Part shown: positions 8,649 to 15,853 of the stretch, one piece after another
Layout of the letters: each line of letters opens with the position of its first letter
Position numbering within the stretch: position 1 is the stretch's first letter
Assembly (NCBI RefSeq): GCF_050296195.1
Contig: NZ_JBNKRB010000019.1
From: Gynuella sp050296195
GTDB lineage: Bacteria > Pseudomonadota > Gammaproteobacteria > Pseudomonadales > Natronospirillaceae
Strand: one strand, 5' to 3'
Length of the DNA: 64,000 nt
The notes under the pieces: model-generated
Seen by the model: the letters and a program-made list of their open reading frames with translations, nothing else
What the model was told of the DNA's origin: nothing
The model's database searches: none
Translations under genes and position numbers: made by a program

Positions 8649-10478
8649 GTGTGTGGAATTGTTGCAGCCGTAGCCCAGCGAGATGTCGCTGATATCTTGG
8701 TGGAAGGCTTAAAAAAACTGGAATATCGAGGATATGATTCGGCAGGTATTGCCGTTATTCAAAATAACGCGTTTAAACGCATCAGACGGGTAGGCAAGGT
8801 TCAACAGCTCAGCAATAGCCTGGCAGAACATCCGTTGTCCGGCTCAACGGGAATAGCGCATACCCGCTGGGCTACGCACGGGGAGCCGAACGAAGCCAAT
8901 GCTCACCCTCATCTTTCCGAAGATCATATTGCCGTTGTCCATAATGGCATTATTGAAAATCATCAGGAGCTGAAACAGCAGCTGCAGGAGAAAGGATATC
9001 ATTTTTCTTCAGATACGGATTCAGAGGTCATTGCCCATCTGGTCGAGGATGAGCTGAAAACGACATCCAGTCTGTTGGCCGCGGTACAGGCGGTATGTAA
9101 AAAACTGACTGGCGCATATGGTGCCATCATTCTGGACCGCAGGGACAACCAACGCATGATCGCTGCCCGATCCGGCTCACCTCTGATCATCGGTTCCGGA
9201 ATTGGAGAAAACTTTGTTGCCTCCGACCAGATGGCTTTATTGCCGGTGACACATCGCTTCACGTTTCTCGAAGAAGGTGATGTCGCGGAAATAACCCGTA
9301 GCACCATAACTATCTATAATGCCGATGGCGAGCAGGTTGAACGGGAATGCAAAGACTCCGACATCAGCCAGGATATTGCCGAAAAAGGGGAATACCGCCA
9401 TTTCATGCTCAAGGAAATTTATGAACAACCAGCAGCCATTCAGGCAACACTGGCTGATCGTTTAAGCGGAGAGTTGCCTGCAGCAGAAATATTCGGCCCT
9501 AAGGCTGGAAATATTCTGTCAGAAATCGAAGCGGTGCAAATCATTGCCTGTGGAACCTCTTACAACGCCGGCATGGTAGCCCGTTACTGGTTTGAAGAAA
9601 TTGCCGGCATTCCCTGTCAGGTTGAGGTGGCATCGGAGTTTCGTTACCGCAAAGCCGCTATTCTGCCAAACTCGCTGCTGGTAACGCTGTCCCAGTCAGG
9701 GGAAACAGCGGATACACTGGCGGCCCTGAGACTGGCCAAGCAACTCGGATTCCGTAGCACGCTGTCTGTCTGTAATGTTCCGGGCTCTTCGCTGGTCAGA
9801 GAAAGTGATCTGGTATACATGATGAATGCTGGCCCGGAGATTGGCGTTGCTTCGACCAAAGCATTTACCGTACAACTCGTGGCACTCATGTTACTGGTTT
9901 GCGTAGTTGCAGAATTCAGAGGTGCAGATAAGGCCGGGCTTAAAGAATTAATTCGGGAACTGCGCAGAATTCCTGAAAAAATACAGATCTCTCTGAAGTT
10001 GGCCCAGCAAATTGAAACACTGGCAGAAGATTTTGCCGAAAAACAACACTCATTATTTTTGGGACGAGGCAGCCACTATCCCATCGCGCTGGAAGGAGCA
10101 CTGAAACTCAAGGAAATCTCCTATATTCACGCAGAGGCTTATGCTGCCGGAGAACTGAAACATGGTCCGCTGGCACTGATTGATAGCGAAATGCCTGTCA
10201 TTGTTGTCGCTCCAAACAACCAGTTGTTGGAGAAACTGAAGTCCAATATGGAAGAAGTGCGTGCCCGCGGCGGCAAACTCTATGTCTTTGCTGATCATGG
10301 TGCAGAGATTTCCAATGTCGACGGCATTACAATGATTCCCATCGGTGATATTAATGAATTACTATCACCCATTCTGTATGTTGTACCACTGCAATTACTG
10401 AGTTACTTTGTGGCGGTTATTAAAGGTACAGATGTGGATCAGCCTCGTAATCTGGCCAAATCGGTCACTGTGGAATAG
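8649..10478 (+). CDS. glmS: Glutamine-fructose-6-phosphate aminotransferase (isomerizing)
   Basis: 609 aa, full length. It makes glucosamine-6-phosphate from fructose-6-phosphate and glutamine. The start is GTG, which puts the catalytic N-terminal Cys directly after the removed Met (CGIVAAVAQRD). The glutaminase domain shows HTRWATHGEP and HNGIIENH. The two SIS domains show CGTSYNAG, SQSGETADTLAAL and the C-terminal LAKSVTVE tail. The GTG start has a GGAG site upstream (end of TTTCAGGAGATCAC). Third gene of the glmU operon, and a supplier of amino-sugar precursor to the flanking polysaccharide genes. Confidence 0.97.
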   Translation: MCGIVAAVAQRDVADILVEGLKKLEYRGYDSAGIAVIQNNAFKRIRRVGKVQQLSNSLAEHPLSGSTGIAHTRWATHGEPNEANAHPHLSEDHIAVVHNGIIENHQELKQQLQEKGYHFSSDTDSEVIAHLVEDELKTTSSLLAAVQAVCKKLTGAYGAIILDRRDNQRMIAARSGSPLIIGSGIGENFVASDQMALLPVTHRFTFLEEGDVAEITRSTITIYNADGEQVERECKDSDISQDIAEKGEYRHFMLKEIYEQPAAIQATLADRLSGELPAAEIFGPKAGNILSEIEAVQIIACGTSYNAGMVARYWFEEIAGIPCQVEVASEFRYRKAAILPNSLLVTLSQSGETADTLAALRLAKQLGFRSTLSVCNVPGSSLVRESDLVYMMNAGPEIGVASTKAFTVQLVALMLLVCVVAEFRGADKAGLKELIRELRRIPEKIQISLKLAQQIETLAEDFAEKQHSLFLGRGSHYPIALEGALKLKEISYIHAEAYAAGELKHGPLALIDSEMPVIVVAPNNQLLEKLKSNMEEVRARGGKLYVFADHGAEISNVDGITMIPIGDINELLSPILYVVPLQLLSYFVAVIKGTDVDQPRNLAKSVTVE

Positions 10479-10497
10479 TATCAAAGGGGAATGATAG

Positions 10498-10612
10498 GGG
10501 AATTCTGAAAATGACCCCAAAATCGTTGCCCCTTGATGCATAGCTTGCCGACAGCGTCTTCCGCCAGGGGTTACTGTTCAGGCAAGTCACCCGGTCATTT
10601 TCAGAGGTTTCC
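10498..10612. repeat. MITE-like inverted-repeat element, copy A
   Basis: About 115 bp between glmS and the chain-length gene. The ends are inverted repeats sharing a perfect 13-bp TCTGAAAATGACC, with outer ends GGGGAATTC and GGTTTCC. These are divergent forms of the GGAACCTCTGAAWAA ends seen at the other copies. No clear target duplication. The interior does not resemble the other copies. Confidence 0.55.
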
Positions 10613-10678
10613 AAATGACTGCAGCCAGCTTCTGCAAGTCGTGTTGTATAAACAAAAGGAATTTCTGGAAATGACGTT

Positions 10679-12193
10679 ATGACTTCAACTCTCCTCTTAC
10701 TCCCCAGGTTCTTATGGCAGGAAAGTGTGCGCCTGCGATGGTTGATTTTCCTGTGGATTCTGCTGGCATCCTTAACCACATTGGTGGCTTCTCAGTTCTG
10801 GCCCTATCAGTTTCAGGCGTCTTCGGGATTACGTCTTGAGCAGCGTAACCTGGATATTCTCTTTGGTGACTTTAATGCAGAGAATGGCAGTAGCGAGCCA
10901 TGGGATTTCACCCTCGATGCCCGTAAAGACTTATCGGCACCTCCTGGTGATGTTGACACACAACTGATGGACAGAGAAGAAGACCGTCAATGGCTCGCCA
11001 ATATCACTCCTGAACAGTGGGACCATATTCTGGACCTGACCAGTATCGACCAACTGGACGAAAATACTCTGCAACTACTGGTCAGAACCAACACCAGAAG
11101 CGAAGCCAGAAATACTTCCCGTATTTTGGTGCAATTGCTGTCTCACCGCTTCAATGCCGAAATCAACCAAAGAGTTGCCAGCCATATCAATTACATTGAT
11201 TCTCAGGTCAAAGCTTATGAAGCCAAGCTCTCCACTGCCGAGAACGAAATGAAAGACTTCAAGGTCAGCAATACCGGTTATTCTGATCAAAGCAATACGC
11301 TTACGAATCAACATATTCTGCAGCTGCAGCAGAATATCGAGAAGGCCCTCAGCGATCTGTCTGATCAATCGGTACGGATGCGTCTGCTGGACGAACAGTT
11401 AACAGAAGGCAGCGTGGCTTATCAAAACCTGATTGGCTCGGAAGAATACAAAACCCCCAAAGCCCAACAACTAGAACAGCAGATTACCAACCTGAATCGA
11501 CGCATACAGTCGTTGGCCAGCGTCTATAAAGAAACCTACCCTGAGCTGATAAAAGCCAGAGAAGAACTCTCTCTGGCACGGCAATCACTGGCAACTGAAC
11601 TGAAAACCGGTAACAGTTTTAACGCCAACCCATATGTTATTAACTTGCGCCGGGAACGGGCCAGTCATGCTGCAGAAATTGAGAGTCTGAAAAACCGCAT
11701 TGCGCAAATGCGTCGTCAGTTAAATGAAGAAACCAAACGCGTGGCAACACTGTCTGAAGCCGGGCTGAAACTGCAGGAGCTGCAGAGAGGTTATGATGTT
11801 AACAGACAACTTTATGAAAAATTTTTAGCTCAACGCGAAAATATCCGAATTACTTATGGAGCATTACAGATTATTGGTGCAGCTACGGTGTTACCTCCGG
11901 ATCCATCACTGAACCGCACGGTAGGTGTGAATAGTATACTGATCCTATTGACCGGCGCATTCGTTACGCTGCTTCTTCCTGTATGCATACTAATCATTAA
12001 AGTTTTGTTTGATGCACGCCTTAGAACAATTGATCAGGTATGGCAATTGGGTTTTCGAGTGTTGGCGTCCGCTCCGGTGTATAAAACATCGGCATTAAGG
12101 TTAAAAAATGTTATGTTTTTAGTATTCCTGGCAATTGCATTGGCCGGAATAAGCTATGGATACTGGTTCCAATATCTGCATCTGAGCAGATAA
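10679..12193 (+). CDS. XrtA-type polysaccharide chain-length determinant (Wzz-like)
   Basis: 504 aa inner-membrane protein. One transmembrane helix is near residues 18-40 (LIFLWILLASLTTLVA) and two are near the C-terminus (about 415-440 and 475-495). The long periplasmic part between them is coiled coil-rich (about 170-395), as in Wzz/chain-length proteins. It controls polymer length and export. Length and order with the next two genes match the trio of PEP-CTERM/XrtA exopolysaccharide loci. It lacks a fused kinase domain. The separate downstream gene supplies the kinase-like part. Confidence 0.85.
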   Translation: MTSTLLLLPRFLWQESVRLRWLIFLWILLASLTTLVASQFWPYQFQASSGLRLEQRNLDILFGDFNAENGSSEPWDFTLDARKDLSAPPGDVDTQLMDREEDRQWLANITPEQWDHILDLTSIDQLDENTLQLLVRTNTRSEARNTSRILVQLLSHRFNAEINQRVASHINYIDSQVKAYEAKLSTAENEMKDFKVSNTGYSDQSNTLTNQHILQLQQNIEKALSDLSDQSVRMRLLDEQLTEGSVAYQNLIGSEEYKTPKAQQLEQQITNLNRRIQSLASVYKETYPELIKAREELSLARQSLATELKTGNSFNANPYVINLRRERASHAAEIESLKNRIAQMRRQLNEETKRVATLSEAGLKLQELQRGYDVNRQLYEKFLAQRENIRITYGALQIIGAATVLPPDPSLNRTVGVNSILILLTGAFVTLLLPVCILIIKVLFDARLRTIDQVWQLGFRVLASAPVYKTSALRLKNVMFLVFLAIALAGISYGYWFQYLHLSR

Positions 12194-12210
12194 CAAGAGA
12201 GTATGGAGCA

Positions 12211-12993
12211 ATGGTCAGCAAACTCGAAAAAGCCATATTGAAAGTTCAGGATGAGCACAATCAGATTGTGACCGAGGCCGAACAGATATACCTGGCTAAC
12301 GAAACTGAATTGCAGGAGATGTTCGAGCCGTTTTTATTGTCTGAGCGTCAACTCGACAGGATGAAATTAATTTATGGCGATATGTATGACCAGTCACAGC
12401 TGAAACCTTATGTGGATGCAGCCTACCAGATCAGACAACAGGCCAAAGCCCGTTTTTCTCAGTCTGTATTGGTGACTTCGTTAGGTGGTCGGGCAGGCAC
12501 CTCACATGTTGCCAGAAATCTTGCCATTGCATTACGAATGGACAAAGCACACTCCTCATTGCTGGTTGATATGAATATGGACAGACCCTCATTACAACCG
12601 TTCTTTGGACTGGAAGGAAAGTTAGGACTGGCAGAATTTCTGGCTGATGAAAGCATCATTGCCAGCGATCTTATTTTTCCAGTAGGCATCAAACGCCTCA
12701 GGTGCATTACTGCCGGAAATTCAAGGGCAGTTGATACTGCCCACTTCCAACATCCGCGAATTCATGTTTTATTGAACCATATCCGCGGGCGCTATCGGAA
12801 CCGTGATATTGTCATAGATGCTCCACCGATTACAGAAGATGCCGGAACCAAAATACTCTTGGAGCTCTGTGATAAAATCATCATCGTGGTCCCCAAAGGG
12901 AAATTCACCGGCGATCAACTCGCCAACGCCACAGCTATGATTCCACCGGACCAGCTAGCAGGCGTATTCTTTAATGAATTTCCGGCCTCCTAA
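12211..12993 (+). CDS. BY-kinase-like protein of XrtA EPS locus, P-loop lysine missing
   Basis: 260 aa cytoplasmic homologue of bacterial tyrosine autokinases (CpsD/Wzc C-domain, XrtA-locus type). The first 80 residues are an alpha-helical lead. The nucleotide-binding core aligns well: LVTSLGGRAGTSHVARNLA in the Walker A position, LLVDMNMDRPSL as Walker A', and DIVIDAPPI as Walker B. The Walker A lysine is replaced by Thr (T97), and the second Asp of Walker A' by Asn (N122). No tyrosine cluster closes the C-terminus (FFNEFPAS). It is 17 bp after the chain-length gene and probably co-transcribed. It looks catalytically dead or altered and may be a structural regulator. Confidence 0.8.
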   Translation: MVSKLEKAILKVQDEHNQIVTEAEQIYLANETELQEMFEPFLLSERQLDRMKLIYGDMYDQSQLKPYVDAAYQIRQQAKARFSQSVLVTSLGGRAGTSHVARNLAIALRMDKAHSSLLVDMNMDRPSLQPFFGLEGKLGLAEFLADESIIASDLIFPVGIKRLRCITAGNSRAVDTAHFQHPRIHVLLNHIRGRYRNRDIVIDAPPITEDAGTKILLELCDKIIIVVPKGKFTGDQLANATAMIPPDQLAGVFFNEFPAS

Positions 12994-13011
12994 CACAACC
13001 AGGCGAAGCAT

Positions 13012-14004
13012 ATGTATTTAAAACATTTCAAACTGAAACGTCATCCCTTCCAAATGAAACCGGATGATGACTTTTTATACATGAGCAGCCAGCACTCACG
13101 CGCCCTCGTTTTCATGGATTATGCCGCCTGGAATCCGGAAGGTTTTGTCATTATCAGCGGAGAAATCGGGTCCGGAAAAACCACGCTAGTTAAACGCCTG
13201 TTACGAAATTACCAGGGCAAGGTGAATAATTTTCACATCGCCTATACCAACCTGGAAAGTGCAGAACTGTTCTATTACATGACCAAACAGGCCGGCATAC
13301 AGATTACAGACCAAAACAAAGTCACCATGCTGTACGCACTAAATGACTTTCTGAAAGAAAAAACCAAAAACGGTACACCGTTTGTCCTGGTTATTGATGA
13401 GGCCCAGAACCTGACCCAGGCCAACCTCGAAGACATTCGTTTACTGGCCGGACTGGAAGGCTTAAACGGGCCAATGTTGAAAGTCGTTTTACTGGGTCAG
13501 CCGGAATTACAACTTAACGTTAACCGGGTACCCCAATTACGACAGCGGGTAAAACTGCACTATCATCTTAACGGACTCGGTGAAGAAGAAACCAAAGGGT
13601 ATATCGAATACCGACTCAAAATTGCCGGCCTGACACGAAATCTGTTATTTGATGAAGCGATGATCAAGGTGATTTTTCAATATTCCAGAGGCATTCCAAG
13701 GCTGATCAATAAAATATGTGATGCTTTATTGATGTGCGCTTTTGCCGATGAACGAAAAAAGCCTATGATCAGTGACCTGGATGACGTTCTGGACGAACTG
13801 ATGCTGGATGAACCCGCCAGCGACCCGGAACCGGAAGAGACAGCCCCTGTTGAAGAAACCAACAATGCAGTCACGCAGCCAATAGCGGCTATGCCGGCCA
13901 CAATCGATATGGAACAGATAAACGGTTATCTTGAACGAATTGCCAAGGCGCTTGAAGGCATAGAAAACAAAATAGATGTATTGGCCAAAGAGCGCCACTA
14001 CTGA
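13012..14004 (+). CDS. XrtA-system AAA ATPase (ExeA-like)
   Basis: 330 aa. The N-terminus MYLKHFKLKRHPFQMKPDDDF is the usual opening of ExeA/GspA-type AAA ATPases. Walker A is GEIGSGKTT (about residues 50-58) and Walker B is VLVIDEAQNL, followed by sensor and arginine-finger-like sequence (GQPELQ, RGIPRLINKICDALL). The last 70 residues are an acidic linker and a predicted helix. This ATPase family accompanies the chain-length protein and kinase in XrtA polysaccharide loci, and its exact role there is unknown. Its ATP site is intact, unlike its neighbour's. Confidence 0.85.
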   Translation: MYLKHFKLKRHPFQMKPDDDFLYMSSQHSRALVFMDYAAWNPEGFVIISGEIGSGKTTLVKRLLRNYQGKVNNFHIAYTNLESAELFYYMTKQAGIQITDQNKVTMLYALNDFLKEKTKNGTPFVLVIDEAQNLTQANLEDIRLLAGLEGLNGPMLKVVLLGQPELQLNVNRVPQLRQRVKLHYHLNGLGEEETKGYIEYRLKIAGLTRNLLFDEAMIKVIFQYSRGIPRLINKICDALLMCAFADERKKPMISDLDDVLDELMLDEPASDPEPEETAPVEETNNAVTQPIAAMPATIDMEQINGYLERIAKALEGIENKIDVLAKERHY

Positions 14005-14358
14005 TTTTTTCATCTAAGTATCGTATTTGACCTTGTAGTTTATTGAATAACGCCAGTACATTTCCAAAACGTATACATTGGAAACTGATACAGCAGGCAT
14101 ATATTTCAGAACCACATCCGAATACTCTAGGGGGCCTCTGAAAAATAGGAATAGTGTTGATACAGGCGAGGAAGCACCCACTCGCAACACCGCAATTTAC
14201 TGGCGTAAATGAGGATGTGAGACTGGGGCTGACAACGTCCTGCGTGAAAATAGGCCATTTCCCAGAGGTTCCCTAGAAACGATATATCATTACCTGTATT
14301 CACAGAGTCAGGGCGCCGCTTGCAAAAAGTTGCGTTCATTCAGTTCAGGAGAGTTTTT
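14005..14358. other. Intergenic region before galE
   Basis: Contains MITE-like copy B in its middle. The flanks (14005-14126 and 14277-14358) show no gene. A galE promoter should lie in the right flank, but I cannot pick one with confidence. Confidence 0.5.
14131..14272. repeat. MITE-like inverted-repeat element, copy B with CTAG target duplication
   Basis: 142 bp with imperfect terminal inverted repeats (left GGGGCCTCTGAAAAATAGG, right end complementing GGAACCTCTGGGAAATGGCC). It is flanked on both sides by CTAG (14127-14130 and 14273-14276), as expected for a 4-bp target-site duplication. It has no coding capacity. On the minus strand the inner part (CGCAGGACGTTGTCAG ... CCTCATTTACGCC) matches copy C and the fragment near 47.33 kb. 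Confidence 0.75.
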
Positions 14359-15372
14359 ATGACCATACTTGTCACCGGCGGTGCTGGATACATTGGTAGC
14401 CATACCAGCATAGAACTGGTTCAGGCCGGACACGACGTCATTGTGCTGGATAATTTTTGCAACTCCAGCGAAGAAGCACTTAAGCGCGCACAATCAATCA
14501 CGGGTAAAACTATCAACTTTGTCAGCGGTGATATACGTGACAGAGTACTGCTGGACCGCATCTTCCAGGAGTTTGATATTTCCTCTGTCATACACTTTGC
14601 CGGCCTGAAAGCGGTTGGCGAGAGCACGCAGATTCCATTGTCTTATTATGATAATAATGTTGGTGGCACGATCACCCTGTGCGAAGCAATGGCTGCGGCA
14701 AATTGTAAAAACCTGGTGTTCAGTTCGTCTGCAACCGTTTATGGCGATCCTCATACAGTTCCGATTACTGAAGAATTTCCATTGAGTGCCACTAACCCTT
14801 ATGGCCGTTCCAAACTGATTATTGAAGAGATTCTTCGCGATTTGTATCAGTCAGACAAAGAGTGGAATATCGCCATACTGCGTTATTTTAATCCAGTAGG
14901 TGCCCACGAAAGTGGCCGCATCGGCGAGGATCCGAGCGGTATTCCCAACAATCTTATGCCATTTCTGCTGCAAGTGGCTGTAGGGCGCAGAGAAAAACTG
15001 AGCGTATTCGGTAACGATTATGACACTCCGGACGGCACTGGAGTACGCGACTATATCCATGTGGTCGATCTGGCCAAAGGACACCTGCGCGCCATTGAGA
15101 AGCTGTCTTCAAAGCCTGGTTGTGTAGCCTATAACCTGGGTACCGGCAGAGGTTATTCTGTGCTGGAAATGATCAAGGCGTTAGAAAAAACCTGCGGTAA
15201 GGAAATTGCCTATGAAATAGTGGAACGTCGCCCTGGTGATATCGCCTGCTGTTACGCCGATCCAGCATTTGCAGAGCAGGAGCTTGGCTGGAAAGCCGAA
15301 CACGATCTTGATGATATGATGGCTGATTCCTGGAAATGGCAAAGCCAAAACCCAAAAGGTTATTTAGCATAG
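14359..15372 (+). CDS. galE: UDP-glucose 4-epimerase
   Basis: 337 aa from the ATG giving MTILVTGGAGYIGSH, preceded by an AGGAG site. An upstream in-frame ATG (14320) would add 13 residues and lacks such a site. It interconverts UDP-glucose and UDP-galactose (some family members also act on the N-acetyl forms). Rossmann motif GGAGYIGSH, SSSATVYG and the catalytic YGRSKLIIEE (YxxxK) are all visible. Monocistronic, with a strong terminator behind it. Likely a precursor supplier for the neighbouring polysaccharide system. Confidence 0.95.
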   Translation: MTILVTGGAGYIGSHTSIELVQAGHDVIVLDNFCNSSEEALKRAQSITGKTINFVSGDIRDRVLLDRIFQEFDISSVIHFAGLKAVGESTQIPLSYYDNNVGGTITLCEAMAAANCKNLVFSSSATVYGDPHTVPITEEFPLSATNPYGRSKLIIEEILRDLYQSDKEWNIAILRYFNPVGAHESGRIGEDPSGIPNNLMPFLLQVAVGRREKLSVFGNDYDTPDGTGVRDYIHVVDLAKGHLRAIEKLSSKPGCVAYNLGTGRGYSVLEMIKALEKTCGKEIAYEIVERRPGDIACCYADPAFAEQELGWKAEHDLDDMMADSWKWQSQNPKGYLA

Positions 15373-15384
15373 TTTCCAATAGCC

Positions 15385-15417
15385 AGACAAAAGCGGGCGC
15401 GCTGCCCGCTTTTGTCT
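15385..15417 (+). terminator. Rho-independent terminator of galE
   Basis: Perfect 14-bp stem AGACAAAAGCGGGC / GCCCGCTTTTGTCT with a 5-nt loop, 12 bp after the galE stop. Confidence 0.9.
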
Positions 15418-15430
15418 GATCTGGATACAA

Positions 15431-15622
15431 TTAATATAAATCCAGATCAATCTCGCCGGTCTCTGATCTAAGCCTTCGTTGTTCAAGATGGTCTTCTATT
15501 GCTCTCCTGGCAGCTAGTTTTCGTTGATTATTAACTCGCTTGGTTGAAGATGACTCCGTTGGTCGGTGTAAAGCATCATCTTCTAAATTGGCTAATTCAA
15601 ATTCGAAAAGATTAACTGACAT
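15431..15622 (-). CDS. Small PA3496-like protein
   Basis: 63 aa, charged and soluble. The start is the ATG giving MSVNLFEFELANLED, chosen because an AAGGAG site lies 8 bp upstream. A longer reading from 15685 lacks one. The second half (LAARRAIEDHLEQRRLRSE) resembles the conserved Arg/Glu-rich helix of the small PA3496 family of gammaproteobacteria, linked to envelope integrity. That assignment rests on recollection of the motif and is tentative. No function can be read directly. Confidence 0.6.
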   Translation of the reverse strand: MSVNLFEFELANLEDDALHRPTESSSTKRVNNQRKLAARRAIEDHLEQRRLRSETGEIDLDLY

Positions 15623-15853
15623 TCTCTTAACTCCTTGCTTGCCCAAGTGCAGGAACCAGTCAGAATTCATTACTACAACCGTCAATGAATGTTCATGACA
15701 ATGAACATCACCGGTTATCTGAAAGGACTTTGCACCATTTTTATTTTTGTTGTCGTGTCATGGTCCAACGAGACCGCTATATGTTAATGCACATGACGCG
15801 ACGACTCAAATGGTAAACAAGGTCTATGCAATTTCTGTGACAACTATGTGCCG

